Below are positions 1-11,638 of a stretch of 64,000 bases of DNA, one piece after another. Each line of letters starts with the position of its first letter. Position 1 is the stretch's first letter. The DNA is from Oryzomicrobium terrae (GTDB lineage: Bacteria > Pseudomonadota > Gammaproteobacteria > Burkholderiales > Rhodocyclaceae): assembly GCF_008274805.1 (NCBI RefSeq), contig NZ_CP022579.1:2542001-2606000 (forward strand). The letters are read 5' to 3'. The translations under genes were made by a program, and so were the position numbers. The notes under the pieces were generated by a model. That model searched no databases and had not been told where the DNA came from. It was given only the letters and a program-made list of their open reading frames with translations.

Positions 1-60
1 TGCCCCTACTGCAGCGCCCACTACGTGCTCACCGGTGAGCTGCCCAAGGGTCACCATTGA
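1..60 (+). CDS. zinc-finger (zf-CHCC) domain protein, C-terminal end only
   Basis: Only the last 19 codons and a TGA stop are present. They read CPYCSAHYVLTGELPKGHH. The CxxC followed by a short tail matches the C-terminal zinc-binding half of the small zf-CHCC proteins that commonly lie between ilvE and waaF in betaproteobacteria. That neighbourhood agrees with the waaF gene downstream. The function of these proteins is unknown. The call rests on the motif and context because the start lies outside the window. Confidence 0.65.
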   Translation, partial: CPYCSAHYVLTGELPKGHH

Positions 61-87
61 CCCCGCGTAGCCACTGACTGATCGATG

Positions 88-121
88 ACGGGAAGCCCGG
101 GGATACCTCTGCGCTTCCCGT
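88..121 (+). terminator. hairpin after the zinc-finger gene, possible terminator
   Basis: ACGGGAAGC at 88-96 is perfectly complementary to GCTTCCCGT at 113-121, with a 16-base loop. Only a weak T-rich stretch follows (TTGTTCC), so it may be a weak terminator or an mRNA-end structure. Confidence 0.4.
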
Positions 122-169
122 TGTTCCATCTGCCCGGCCCCTCCCCTGCTTTTGCCTGATGCCTGCCCG

Positions 170-1267
170 ATGCCTCTTTCCCGCTTCACCCCCCGGCATG
201 GCCTGATCGTCGCCCCCAGCTGGGTCGGCGATGCGGTCATGGCCCAGCCCCTGTTCATGCGCCTGCATGAGCGCCACCCGGGGCTGGTGCTGGACGCCCT
301 AGCGCCCCCCTGGGTCGCCCCGGTGCTGGCGCGCATGCCGGAAATCCGCACGGTGCACCGCAACCCCTTCGCCCACGGCGAGTTCAACCTCAAGGGACGC
401 CTCACCCAGGCCCGGGAACTGCGTGCCGCCGGCTACGATGCGGTGTGGATCCTGCCCAATTCGCTCAAGTCGTCCCTGGTGCCGTTCTTCGCCCGCATCC
501 CGAAGCGGATCGGCTTCACCGGCGAGTCCCGCTATGGGCTGGTCAACGTCCGCCACCATCTCGACAAGCAGAAGACGCCCCTGATGGTGGCCCGTTTCGC
601 CCAACTGGCGGAGCGTCCCGGCCAGCTGCCGGCGGAACCCCTGCCCCGTCCCCGGCTGACCTCCTCCCCCGAGAACCAGGCCCGCACCCTGGCCCAACTG
701 GGCCTCAAGCGCCCGGAAAAGCTGGTGGCCTTCTGCCCCGGTGCCGAATACGGCCCGGCCAAGCGCTGGCCGGCGGTGCACTTCGCCGAACTGGCCCGCC
801 GGCTGCACCACGCCGGCGTGGCGGTATGGATCCTCGGCTCGCCCAAGGATCACGCCATCGGCGAGGAGATCGTCGCCCTGGCCGGCCTGGCCACCGAGGC
901 CTGCCACAACCTGTGCGGTGCGACCGCCCTGGACGCGGCCATCGACCTGCTGGCCCTGGCCGACGCGGTGGTGTGCAACGATTCGGGCCTGATGCACGTG
1001 GCCGCAGCCCTGGACCGTCCCTTGGTGGCGGTGTACGGCTCGTCCTCCCCGGGATTCACCCCGCCGCTGTCGGACCGGGCCACGGTGGTCTCCCTCAAGC
1101 TGTCGTGCAGCCCCTGCTACAAACGGGAATGCCCCCTGGGCCACCTGGACTGCCTCAACAAGCTCCTGCCCGGCCAGGTATGGCAGGCCCTGCCCGCCGG
1201 GCTGACCGACCCCCACCCCGGCGCCCACACCATCTCCATCGTCCCCATGACCGGAGGCACCCCATGA
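170..1267 (+). CDS. waaF: ADP-heptose:LPS heptosyltransferase II
   Basis: 365 aa GT9-family glycosyltransferase that adds the second heptose to the LPS inner core from ADP-heptose on the cytoplasmic face of the inner membrane. The N-terminal IVAPSWVGDAVMAQPL segment is the usual start of the fold. A central CPGAEYGPAKRWP motif and the C-terminal CNDSGLMHVAAAL and VAVYGSSSPGFTPP motifs are typical of WaaF nucleotide-sugar binding. A PCYKRECPLGHLDCL segment near the end is also usual for WaaF. I chose the ATG at 170 over an in-frame TTG at 152 because family similarity begins right after it. The stop overlaps the next start by 4 bp (ATGA), implying translational coupling. Confidence 0.92.
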   Translation: MPLSRFTPRHGLIVAPSWVGDAVMAQPLFMRLHERHPGLVLDALAPPWVAPVLARMPEIRTVHRNPFAHGEFNLKGRLTQARELRAAGYDAVWILPNSLKSSLVPFFARIPKRIGFTGESRYGLVNVRHHLDKQKTPLMVARFAQLAERPGQLPAEPLPRPRLTSSPENQARTLAQLGLKRPEKLVAFCPGAEYGPAKRWPAVHFAELARRLHHAGVAVWILGSPKDHAIGEEIVALAGLATEACHNLCGATALDAAIDLLALADAVVCNDSGLMHVAAALDRPLVAVYGSSSPGFTPPLSDRATVVSLKLSCSPCYKRECPLGHLDCLNKLLPGQVWQALPAGLTDPHPGAHTISIVPMTGGTP

Positions 1268-1716
1268 GCGAGTCCCCCCGCCATCACCCCCGCGCCCACT
1301 TCCCCACCCCGGAAGACGCCGAGGCCGCCTTCTACGACGCCATCGAGCGCGCCGACCTGGAGGCCCTGATGGCGGTGTGGTGCGAGGACGAGGAAATCGT
1401 CTGCATCCACCCCGGCGGGCCGCGCCTGATCGGGCTGGCGGCGGTGCGCAGCGCCTGGCAGGCGATCTTCGACGGTCCCCGCTTCCGCCTGCGCGTCGCC
1501 CAGCGGGCCCGCTGGCAGAGTGGCCTGATGGCGGTGCACAACGTGGTTGAAGTGCCTTCCCTGGCCGATGACCCGGAAACCCAGGATCCGGTCTTCGCCA
1601 CCAACGTCTACGTGCGCGGCGCCGACGGCTGGCGCCTGGTGGCCCACCACGCGGGACTGGGACCGGAAGCTGACGAGTCGCCCAACGCCGGCGACGCCCC
1701 CCGGGTGCTCCATTGA
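1264..1716 (+). CDS. NTF2/SnoaL-like protein
   Basis: 150 aa. The segment from PEDAEAAFYDAIERADLEALMAVWCEDEEIVCIHPGG through WRLVAHHAG has the order of a SnoaL/DUF4440-type NTF2 cone fold: an N-terminal helix pair, a W-x-E-D-E segment, then strands ending in a VAHHAG motif. Proteins of this fold are small ligand-binding or isomerase-like domains. No substrate can be assigned. The gene starts inside the waaF stop (ATGA) and ends inside the start of the next gene, so it is in the middle of a tightly coupled operon. Confidence 0.75.
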   Translation: MSESPRHHPRAHFPTPEDAEAAFYDAIERADLEALMAVWCEDEEIVCIHPGGPRLIGLAAVRSAWQAIFDGPRFRLRVAQRARWQSGLMAVHNVVEVPSLADDPETQDPVFATNVYVRGADGWRLVAHHAGLGPEADESPNAGDAPRVLH

Positions 1717-2717
1717 GTCATCACGGCAGCCCGCTCGCCGCCTCCTTCGCCCCCTACCGGGCACCGCGCTGGCTGCCCGGCGGGCACGCCCAGACCCTCT
1801 GGCCGCTGCTCATCAAACCGGTGCCACCGGCCTACCGGCGCGAGCGCTGGGACACCCCGGACGACGATTTCATCGACGTCGACTTCCTCGATATCGACGC
1901 CACCCCGGCCAGCAGCACGACGCCCCTGGCAGTGCTCTTCCACGGTCTGGAAGGCAGTTCCCGCAGCCATTACGCCGTATCCCTGGCCCAGGCCTGCCAG
2001 GCCTGTGGCTGGGGCTTCGTGGTACCCCACTTCCGCGGCTGTTCGGGGGAGCTGAACCGTCTGCCCCGGGCCTATCATTCCGGCGACTCCGCCGAAATCG
2101 GCTGGGTGCTGGCCCGGCTGGCCGAGCGTTTTCCCGGCCGCCCCCTGCACGTCACCGGCGTTTCCCTGGGGGGCAACGCCCTGCTCAAATGGCTGGGCGA
2201 ACAGGAAGAAAGCGCCGCCCGGCTGGTGCGTTCCGCCGCCGCCGTCTGTCCGCCCCTGGACCTGGCCGCCGCCGGCTTCAACCTGGGACGGGGCTTCAAC
2301 CTGGTCTACACCCGCCACTTCCTCGTCACCCTCAAGGCCAGCGCCCTGGCCAAGCTGAAGCGCCATCCCGGCCTGTTCGACCCGGCCCGGGTGCGCCAGG
2401 CGCGCAACCTGTACGATTTCGACGAAGTGGTCACCGCCCCCCTGCACGGTTTCAAGGGCGCCCTGGACTACTGGACCCGGGCCTCGGCCAAACCCCTGCT
2501 TGACCGCCTCCGGGTACCGACCCTGCTCATCAATCCGGTCAACGACCCCTTTCTGCCCGCATCGGCCCTGCCCGGCCACCATCAGGTGTCCAACGCCGTG
2601 CGTCTCGAACAACCCGCCGAAGGCGGCCACGTCGGCTTCGTCGCCGGCTCGCTGCCCGGCCACCTGCACTGGCTGCCGCGGCGGCTTCTCCATTTTTTCA
2701 ACGAACACCAACAATGA
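1713..2717 (+). CDS. yheT: alpha/beta hydrolase, YheT family
   Basis: 334 aa. FHGLEGSSRSHYA near residue 76 is the oxyanion-hole HG motif. GVSLGGN carries the nucleophile Ser151. NDPF (aspartate) and GGHVGF (histidine) near the C terminus complete the triad. The N-terminal PRWLPGGHAQTLWP is characteristic of the YheT subfamily of uncharacterised esterases. The start is a TTG at 1713 overlapping the preceding TGA stop (TTGA). The other end overlaps the next gene by ATGA. The true substrate is unknown. Confidence 0.88.
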   Translation: MSHHGSPLAASFAPYRAPRWLPGGHAQTLWPLLIKPVPPAYRRERWDTPDDDFIDVDFLDIDATPASSTTPLAVLFHGLEGSSRSHYAVSLAQACQACGWGFVVPHFRGCSGELNRLPRAYHSGDSAEIGWVLARLAERFPGRPLHVTGVSLGGNALLKWLGEQEESAARLVRSAAAVCPPLDLAAAGFNLGRGFNLVYTRHFLVTLKASALAKLKRHPGLFDPARVRQARNLYDFDEVVTAPLHGFKGALDYWTRASAKPLLDRLRVPTLLINPVNDPFLPASALPGHHQVSNAVRLEQPAEGGHVGFVAGSLPGHLHWLPRRLLHFFNEHQQ

Positions 2718-4117
2718 CCGCCATGACCACTCCTGCCCTGCCCGCCGAAATCTTCAAGGCCTACGACATCCGCGGCATCGTCGGCAAGACCCTCACCCCG
2801 GCCATCGTCCGCGCCATCGGCCAGGGCTTGGGTACGTTGGCTCTGGAGAAATCCGGCCCCGGCGCCACCATCGCCATCGGCCGCGACGGCCGCCTGTCCG
2901 GCCCGGAGTTCGCCGCCGCCCTGGCCGACGGCATTCGCAGCACCGGTGCCGGCGTGGTGGACGTGGGCTGCGTGCCCACCCCGGTCACCTACTTCGCCGC
3001 CCAGCACCTGGGCTGCGGCTCCTGCGTGTCGATCACCGGCTCCCACAACCCGCCCGAGTACAACGGCCTGAAGATGGTGATCGCCGGCCAGACCCTGGCC
3101 ACCGACGCCATCCAGGCCCTGCGCCAGCAACTACTCGACGGCCGTGTGACTAGCGCTGCCGCCCCCGGCCCCTTCCGCACGGAAAACGTGCTGCCCGCCT
3201 ACCTGGAGCGCATCCTCGGCGACGTGAAGCTGACCCGGCCGATGAAGGTGGTGGTCGATTGCGGCAACGGCGTGGCCGGGGCCGTGGCGCCCGAGCTGTT
3301 CACCGGCCTGGGCTGCCAGATCGTGCCGCTCTTCTGCGAGGTGGACGGCACCTTCCCCAACCATCACCCGGACCCCTCCAAGCCGGAGAACCTGGAAGAC
3401 GTGATGCGGGCGCTACGCGATACCGACGCCGAGATCGGCTTGGCCTTCGACGGGGACGGCGACCGCCTCGGCGTGGTGACCAAGGACGGCGAGGTGATCT
3501 TCGCCGACCGGCAGATGATGCTGTTCGCCGAGGATGTACTGACCCGGGTGCCGGGCGGCGAGATCATCTACGACGTGAAGTGCTCGCGCCTGCTCGCCGA
3601 CCACATCCGCGCCAAGGGCGGCCGCCCCCTGATGTGGAAGACCGGCCACGCCCTGGTCAAGGCCAAGCTCAAGGAAACCGGCGCCCCCCTGGCCGGCGAG
3701 ATGAGCGGTCACATCTTCTTCAAGGAGCGCTGGTACGGTTTCGACGACGGCCTCTACGCCGGCGCCCGACTGCTGGAAATTCTCTCCCGCAGCCCGGATG
3801 CCAATGCCGTGCTGAAAGCCCTGCCCAACAGCACCGCCACCCCGGAACTGAACATCAAGATGGCCGAGGGAGAGCCCTTCGCCTTGGTGGCCAAACTTCA
3901 GGCCGAGGCACGCTTTCCGGCCGCCCGTGAGGTGATCGGCATCGACGGGGTGCGGGTCGAATACGCTGACGGTTTCGGCCTGGCCCGGGCCTCCAACACC
4001 ACCCCGGTGGTGGTGCTGCGTTTCGAGGCCGACACCCCGGCCGCCCTGGCCCGCATCCAGGACGAATTCCGCGCCGCCCTGGTCGCCGTCTGGCCGGGCC
4101 TGGCCCTGCCCTTCTGA
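2714..4117 (+). CDS. phosphomannomutase/phosphoglucomutase
   Basis: 467 aa alpha-D-phosphohexomutase of the AlgC/ManB type, interconverting mannose- or glucose-1- and 6-phosphates for polysaccharide and LPS precursors. KAYDIRGIVG at the N terminus, the active-site TGSHNPPEYNG with phosphoserine Ser110, the metal loop FDGDGDRLGV and the sugar-binding GEMSGHIFF are all present in the usual order. Length matches AlgC (about 463 aa). It is the last gene of the waaF run and overlaps yheT by 4 bp. An ATG at 2723 is an alternative start. The surface-carbohydrate context fits waaF upstream. Confidence 0.93.
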   Translation: MTAMTTPALPAEIFKAYDIRGIVGKTLTPAIVRAIGQGLGTLALEKSGPGATIAIGRDGRLSGPEFAAALADGIRSTGAGVVDVGCVPTPVTYFAAQHLGCGSCVSITGSHNPPEYNGLKMVIAGQTLATDAIQALRQQLLDGRVTSAAAPGPFRTENVLPAYLERILGDVKLTRPMKVVVDCGNGVAGAVAPELFTGLGCQIVPLFCEVDGTFPNHHPDPSKPENLEDVMRALRDTDAEIGLAFDGDGDRLGVVTKDGEVIFADRQMMLFAEDVLTRVPGGEIIYDVKCSRLLADHIRAKGGRPLMWKTGHALVKAKLKETGAPLAGEMSGHIFFKERWYGFDDGLYAGARLLEILSRSPDANAVLKALPNSTATPELNIKMAEGEPFALVAKLQAEARFPAAREVIGIDGVRVEYADGFGLARASNTTPVVVLRFEADTPAALARIQDEFRAALVAVWPGLALPF

Positions 4118-4160
4118 GCCCACTCCCTTCCGCCGCCACGCCGTACCGATTGTTTCGCCC

Positions 4161-5423
4161 ATGAGTACCCACCCGTTCTACCTGGCCCGCCAGCCGATCC
4201 TAGACCGGGACCAGCAGGTCCAGGCCTACGAGCTGCTGTTCCGCACCAGCGAGACCAACAGCGCCACCATCGACGACGACGGCCAGGCCACCGCCACGGT
4301 GCTGGCCAACGCCTTCGGCGAGCTGAGCCTGAGCGACGTGGTGGGTCCGTACAAGGCCTACATCAACGTGCCGGCGGATTTCCTGATGCAGGACTCCCTG
4401 GAATTCCTGCCCGGTCCCAAGGTGGTCCTGGAACTGCCCGCCGACGCCCTGCCCGACGCCGACCTGATCGCCCGTTGCCGGGCCCTCAAGGCCAAGGGCT
4501 TCACCCTGGCCGCCGGCAATGTGGCCAGCCTGGACCCGGCGCGGCTGCCGCTGCTGCAGGAAGTGGACATCCTCAAGGTGGATCACCAACTGCTCAACAA
4601 TCAGGAGCTGTTCGTCCTGTTCTGCCACCTCAAGCCCCTGGGCCGGGAGCTGCTGGCGGAAAAGATCGAGGACATGGAGCAGCTGGAGCACTGCCAGGAC
4701 CTGGGTTTCACCCTGTTCCAGGGCTACTACTTCGCCCGCCCGACCTTGATCGCCGGCAAGAAGCTGGAGCGCTCCAGCCTGGCCCTGGTCAAGCTGATCG
4801 GTCTGCTCATGGAAGACGCCGAAACCTCGGTGCTGGAAACCACCTTCAAGCAGGAACCCGGCCTCACCCTCAACCTGCTGCGCCTGGTGAACTCGGTGGC
4901 CAGCGGCCTGGCGGTGCGGGTCGGCTCGGTACGCCACGCCATCACCCTGATGGGCCGGCAAAAGCTGCTGCGCTGGCTGCAACTGCTGCTCTACTGCCAG
5001 AACGGCAGCCCGGACGCCCCGCCTTCGCCCCTGCTGCTCACCGCCGCCACCCGGGGACGCCTGCTCGAACTGATCCAGCTGCGCCTCACGCCGCGCCATC
5101 GTGATGCCGCCGACCGGGCCTTCATGACCGGCATCCTGTCCCTGTTGCCGGCGGCCCTGGGCGTGCCCATGGACGAATTGCTGGCGCCCCTTCCCCTGGC
5201 GGCCGAAGTGCGCCAGGCCCTGCTCGAAGGCAAGGGGGAACTGGGCCGCCTGCTCGGCCTGGCCGAAGAAATGGAGCGCAGCGTTGCCCGCGACGGCCAC
5301 GGCGGCAGTGCCGAACCGGAAGCCCTGGCCCAGCTGGCCGGACTGCCCCTGCAAGCGCTCAACGCCTGCCTGGCCGAAGCCCTGGGCTGGGCCAATAGCC
5401 TGGCCCAGGAAGTGGCCGCCTGA
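4161..5423 (+). CDS. EAL-HDOD signalling protein
   Basis: 420 aa. Residues 1-200 (starting YLARQPILDRDQQVQAYELLFR) form a degenerate EAL domain of the YuxH type: AYELLFR replaces the catalytic EALxRW, so phosphodiesterase activity is unlikely. Residues about 205-410 are an HDOD domain (LLRLVNSVASGL, VRHAITLMGRQKLLRWLQLLL). This architecture is common in proteobacterial signalling and regulatory scaffolds. A 43-bp gap separates it from the phosphohexomutase gene, so it may be read through from the waaF operon. Confidence 0.88.
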   Translation: MSTHPFYLARQPILDRDQQVQAYELLFRTSETNSATIDDDGQATATVLANAFGELSLSDVVGPYKAYINVPADFLMQDSLEFLPGPKVVLELPADALPDADLIARCRALKAKGFTLAAGNVASLDPARLPLLQEVDILKVDHQLLNNQELFVLFCHLKPLGRELLAEKIEDMEQLEHCQDLGFTLFQGYYFARPTLIAGKKLERSSLALVKLIGLLMEDAETSVLETTFKQEPGLTLNLLRLVNSVASGLAVRVGSVRHAITLMGRQKLLRWLQLLLYCQNGSPDAPPSPLLLTAATRGRLLELIQLRLTPRHRDAADRAFMTGILSLLPAALGVPMDELLAPLPLAAEVRQALLEGKGELGRLLGLAEEMERSVARDGHGGSAEPEALAQLAGLPLQALNACLAEALGWANSLAQEVAA

Positions 5424-5494
5424 CCCCCAGGCCGCCGCCCTTGCATGGCCCCGGCACCGGTCATCGGCGCCGACGCTCCGCTCCTCCTCCACCC

Positions 5495-5523
5495 TTGCCC
5501 CGCTGCCGGGGCCACGGTATAAA
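5495..5523 (+). promoter_or_regulatory. sigma-70-type promoter for the GNAT/Cys-rich fusion gene
   Basis: TTGCCC at 5495-5500 and TATAAA at 5518-5523 are separated by exactly 17 bp, a good match to the housekeeping consensus. The leader to the ATG at 5607 would be about 75 nt and ends in a GAGGAG ribosome-binding site. Confidence 0.6.
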
Positions 5524-5606
5524 TTGCCCATGAGCCGGCACAGACCGGCCGCCGCCTCCGGCCCCTTTGGTCCGGAGATCGGGGAGGTAAGAACGAGGAG
5601 ACCATC

Positions 5607-6584
5607 ATGTGGGAGCTTCGCCCTGCCCGGGAGGAAGAGGTTGCGTCCGTCGCCGCCCTCTTCGATCTCTGCTGCAACCTGCCGGCCCGTGCTGTCCCCC
5701 AGGACGGTGACGTCATACTGGTGGCTGCGCGCAACGCCCATCTCGCCGCCGCCATCTGCTTTCGCCCCCTCGATGCCCACCACGGCTGGATCTACGGCTT
5801 GGCCGTGCGGCCCGGCTTTCGCAAGCGGCGCCTCGCCCGCAAGCTCTACCAGCACGTTCTCGATGCCGCCGGGCAACGGGGGCTGACCCATCTCTACGCC
5901 ACCGCCAGCGTCGGCAGCTCCTACTTCCAGACCCTCGGCTTCGCCATCGGTGAGCCGACGGCGTTGCCGGCCAGCCTGAACCAGGCCCTCGACGAATCCG
6001 GCTTCCATCAGAGCGAGGCCATCGTCCTGCACCAGCCCCTGCTGCAACCCGAAGGCATTTCACCCGCGGGCGAGGCCACCGCCCTGTTCGATGCGGGCTA
6101 CTTCTGCGCCGAGAGCGTGCTGCTCGCCACCGCTCGCGCCACAGGCCTGGACGAACCGGGCCTGGCCCGGCTGGCCACCGGCTTCTGTACCGGCATGGCC
6201 CACACCTGGAATACCTGTGGCGCCCTGTCCGGGGGCGTCCTGGCCATCAACCTGGCCTGCGGCCGCGACCAGCCGGGCGAATCCGTCAGCACCAACTTCC
6301 AGGCGGTACAACGCTTGCACCAGGAATTCACCAGCGCCTGCGGCGGTTGCCGCTGCAGCGAGCTCAACGGCTTCGACCTTTCCACCTCCGCCGGACGCCA
6401 TGCCTGGGCCCAGGACGGGGGCCACGCCCAATGCCGGGAATACGTGGCAATCGCCGCCCGGCTGGCCACTGCGGTAATCCGTGAGGCCCGCCAGGAGGAT
6501 GAAGCCCGGGGCGGACTGATGAACCTGTTTCCGCCAGGGGACGAAAGCGAAGCGGCAGCGGCTTACGTCCCCCATCCGGCGTAA
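5607..6584 (+). CDS. GNAT acetyltransferase fused to C_GCAxxG_C_C redox domain
   Basis: 325 aa with two modules. Residues 1-145 are a GNAT N-acetyltransferase (IYGLAVRPGFRKRRLARKLYQ acetyl-CoA loop, GSSYFQTLGF). Residues 155-310 match the C_GCAxxG_C_C family, putative redox-active Cys-rich proteins: CAESVLL with Cys167, then GFCTG, NTCGALSGGVLA with Cys204, CGGCRCSELNG with Cys245/248/250, and Cys276. No break or stop separates the modules, and the GAGGAG ribosome-binding site precedes only the first. An arsenite-type or redox-linked acetylation role is conceivable but not shown. The acceptor is unknown. Confidence 0.8.
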   Translation: MWELRPAREEEVASVAALFDLCCNLPARAVPQDGDVILVAARNAHLAAAICFRPLDAHHGWIYGLAVRPGFRKRRLARKLYQHVLDAAGQRGLTHLYATASVGSSYFQTLGFAIGEPTALPASLNQALDESGFHQSEAIVLHQPLLQPEGISPAGEATALFDAGYFCAESVLLATARATGLDEPGLARLATGFCTGMAHTWNTCGALSGGVLAINLACGRDQPGESVSTNFQAVQRLHQEFTSACGGCRCSELNGFDLSTSAGRHAWAQDGGHAQCREYVAIAARLATAVIREARQEDEARGGLMNLFPPGDESEAAAAYVPHPA

Positions 6585-6679
6585 GCACTGCAAGTAAGCA
6601 CCGCAAGCGCGCGATCCCGCAGCAACACCAGCAACGCAGTCGTGCCCCTGGAGCGGGCTCACGCAGCCGGACGCCTGGG

Positions 6680-7222
6680 TCAACCGGCCTGTGCGCCCAA
6701 TCCGGCGCGGCGCAACCAGTCGGCCACCGCCAGTCCGGTGCCATAGTCCCAGGCCTGCAGGCGGGCCGGCGGCACCAGGCGGATTTCAGCCAGTTCCTCG
6801 TTGAGCACGATCTCGCCCTCGGCGCGCACGTGGTAGACGATCAGCAGTTCGTTCTTGCGCGGGAAAGGGTAGAGGCCGATCAGGTCGGCGCTGGTGGCCA
6901 CCAGGGAAAGCTCCTCGCCAACCTCGCGGCGCACCGCCTCATCGGGAGCCTCGTCCCGTTCGAGAAAGCCGGTGATCAGGCCGAACTTGCCTTCGGCCCA
7001 GGCCTGGTTGCGCGCCAGGATCATCTGCCCCTGCCATTCCACCAGGGCCGCCACCACCGGCACCGGATTGCCCCAGAACACGTAGTCGCAGGCCGTGCAC
7101 AGGGCCCGCTCGTGGCCGCCGATTTCGTCGGTGGTCAGGGGTGCCCGGCAGCGCGGGCAATAGCGGTGGAGGGGATCGAGGGCGGCCAGCGACGGGGACG
7201 TATGGGGCGTGAATTCGGACAT
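6680..7222 (-). CDS. Nudix hydrolase with N-terminal zinc ribbon
   Basis: 180 aa. YCPRCRAPL and CTACDYVFWGNP form a four-Cys zinc ribbon like that of NudC-type enzymes. The Nudix box reads GFLERDEAPDEAVRREVGEE. Members hydrolyse nucleoside diphosphate derivatives such as NADH or capped substrates. The short length and lack of the NudC SQPWPFPxS motif argue against a true NADH pyrophosphatase. I chose the ATG at 7222 over an upstream in-frame extension because similarity begins at the zinc ribbon. It converges on the GNAT-fusion gene. Confidence 0.85.
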   Translation of the reverse strand: MSEFTPHTSPSLAALDPLHRYCPRCRAPLTTDEIGGHERALCTACDYVFWGNPVPVVAALVEWQGQMILARNQAWAEGKFGLITGFLERDEAPDEAVRREVGEELSLVATSADLIGLYPFPRKNELLIVYHVRAEGEIVLNEELAEIRLVPPARLQAWDYGTGLAVADWLRRAGLGAQAG

Positions 7223-7465
7223 GGCGGATGGGACAAAGCACGGGAATGGAAGGCCCACAGCATAGGGCCTCCGGCGCCGGCTTGCCACCACTGGCCATGA
7301 TGGCGAGCGATGCCCCAATCCCAGGCCCTTCGCGGTGCGCGGCTTCCCCCCGCGAATGCCAGCGCCCCCCCGTTCCGTCGGCGGAGCCGGCCGCGACTCC
7401 CCACGTATTCCCTTGGCGCAACTCTCCTCGGACCAATCCCCCCCCGCCGGGCCGAGCGGACAAAC
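7223..7465. other. non-coding gap upstream of the Nudix gene
   Basis: No convincing gene on either strand. It should hold the promoter of the Nudix gene, but I see no strong -35/-10 pair. The short overlapping open frames here have no recognisable content. Confidence 0.5.
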
Positions 7466-7495
7466 AAAAACCGGCCCCGTGGGGCCGGCTTTTGT
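7466..7495 (-). terminator. rho-independent terminator of the alaS operon
   Basis: CCGGCCCC at 7471-7478 pairs with GGGGCCGG at 7481-7488. On the minus strand the stem is followed by a T-run (GTTTTTG). It lies 40 bp past the stop of the small exported protein gene. A shorter T-run on the plus strand could make it bidirectional. Confidence 0.75.
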
Positions 7496-7530
7496 TGGGA
7501 TGAGGTTGCCGCAGCACGCCCAAAGGCGGG

Positions 7531-7868
7531 CTACTTGTGCCCCAGACTGCCCCGGTTGTAGTCTCGGTCGCCGGGCATGACGGTGCGGCCGACGCCGAAC
7601 ACGCCCCCCTGGGCCGCCACCGGCCGGGTGTGGTTTTCCGGGAACTGATCGGCCAGTGCCTTGGCGGCCTTGGCCTTGTCCGCGTCCACGTATTCCCAGC
7701 GGCCGTTGGGCAGCAGGCGCACCGGGTCGCCGGTGGCGGTGGTGGCCTCGATGGGGGTGCGGTCCAGGGCCTTGGCCGGAACACCAGCACTGGCGCCATT
7801 CTCCGCGGCATGGGCCGGGAACGCCGCGACCAGCGCGGCGCCCAGGGCCAGGGCCTTGGGAAGGCGCA

Positions 7869-7869
<1 letters not shown>
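7531..7869 (-). CDS. small exported hypothetical protein
   Basis: 112 aa from the ATG at 7869. A GTG one codon upstream is also possible. Residues 1-21 are a Sec signal peptide ending AFPAHA. The mature part has a GDPVRLLPNGRWEYVD segment and a glycine-rich C terminus ending in MPGDRDYNRGSLGHK. I do not recognise a characterised family. The start overlaps the alaS stop (TGATG), so it is cotranscribed and probably coupled to alaS, and it is closed by the terminator downstream. Confidence 0.75.
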
Positions 7870-10487
<2,618 letters not shown>

Positions 10488-10609
10488 GGTGGTCGGACGC
10501 TTCCGTTGCCACGCCCGGCGCGGGCCGGACGGGCCAAATATGGGCAAATTGGCGAAAGGCGGAATATTACCAAACGGGGGTATCATGGCGGCCCTTTTGT
10601 CGCTTTTTC

Positions 10610-10645
10610 CCGGGTTTTTCTCCGGGTTTTTCTCCAGGTTTCCCA
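10610..10645. repeat. 12-bp tandem repeat between alaS and murI
   Basis: CCGGGTTTTTCT occurs twice in direct succession (10610-10633), followed by a degenerate third copy beginning CCAGGTTTCCCA. It lies in the divergent alaS/murI control region, close to the murI start. Confidence 0.6.
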
Positions 10646-10697
10646 CCGGTTTTCCCCGACCGGAGCGATCCCCGCCGTTTTCGCACCGCCACCGCCC

Positions 10698-11585
10698 ATG
10701 GTTTCCCCCTCCATCCCCCGCCCCGCTGCTGCCCTCCCCTCCCTCGTTCCGCCGGAAGTGGCCGAGGTGGCCCGGCGCTGCCCGATCGGCGTGTTCGATT
10801 CCGGCATCGGCGGCCTGACCGTGGTGCGGGCGCTGATGGAACGGCTGCCCCTGGAGAACATCGTCTATTTCGGCGACACCGCCCGGGTGCCCTACGGGGT
10901 CAAGTCGGTCGCCACCATCGAGCAATTCACCGGCCAGATCGTCGATTTTCTCCTCAAACACGAGGTGAAGATGCTGATCATCGCCTGCAACACCATGGCG
11001 GCAGTGGCCTCCCACGTGGTGCGGGCCCGGGCCGAGGCCGCCGGCCATCTGCCGGTGCTCGACGTGATCGAGGCCGGCGCCCGGGCAGCGGCCGCCGTCA
11101 CGCGCAACAACGCAGTGGGCGTGATCGGCACCCCGACCACGGTCAACAGCAACGCCTACGCCCGCCACCTGCACGCCCTCAACCCGGGGCTGCGCGTCTA
11201 TTCCCAGGCCTGCCCGCTGTTCGTCCCCCTGGTGGAGGAAGGCTGGCTCGACCACCCGGTCACCCGCCTCACCGCCCAGGAATACCTGAAGCCGGTGCTG
11301 GCCGAGGGGGTGGATACCCTGGTGCTGGGTTGCACCCACTACCCGCTGCTCAAACCCCTCCTCGCCGACGTGGCCGGCCCGGACGTGACCCTGGTGGATT
11401 CGGCGGTAACCACCGCCGAGCAGGCCGCCCAGCGGCTTCAGGAAATGGGCCTGGCCAACCCGGGCGACCCGGCCAACCCGGCCTCCTACCGCTACTTCGT
11501 CACCGACGTGCCGCTGCGCTTCACCACCATCGGCGAACGCTTCCTCGGCCGCAGCCTGGGCCGGGTCGAAACCGTCGCCTGGTAG
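10698..11585 (+). CDS. murI: glutamate racemase
   Basis: 295 aa enzyme making D-glutamate for peptidoglycan. The catalytic cysteines lie in ACNTMAAVA and GCTHYPLL. The N-terminal [16 protein letters not shown], the GDTARVPYG motif and [11 protein letters not shown] are all present. The ATG at 10698 leaves about 25 residues before the GVFDSG motif, longer than most family members. No better start lies nearer. Divergent from alaS. Confidence 0.95.
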   Translation: MVSPSIPRPAAALPSLVPPEVAEVARRCPIGVFDSGIGGLTVVRALMERLPLENIVYFGDTARVPYGVKSVATIEQFTGQIVDFLLKHEVKMLIIACNTMAAVASHVVRARAEAAGHLPVLDVIEAGARAAAAVTRNNAVGVIGTPTTVNSNAYARHLHALNPGLRVYSQACPLFVPLVEEGWLDHPVTRLTAQEYLKPVLAEGVDTLVLGCTHYPLLKPLLADVAGPDVTLVDSAVTTAEQAAQRLQEMGLANPGDPANPASYRYFVTDVPLRFTTIGERFLGRSLGRVETVAW

Positions 11586-11638
11586 GCGACCGGCACTCAC
11601 CGGATCGGCGCCCGACTCCTGGCCAGACGGCCGGGGCT

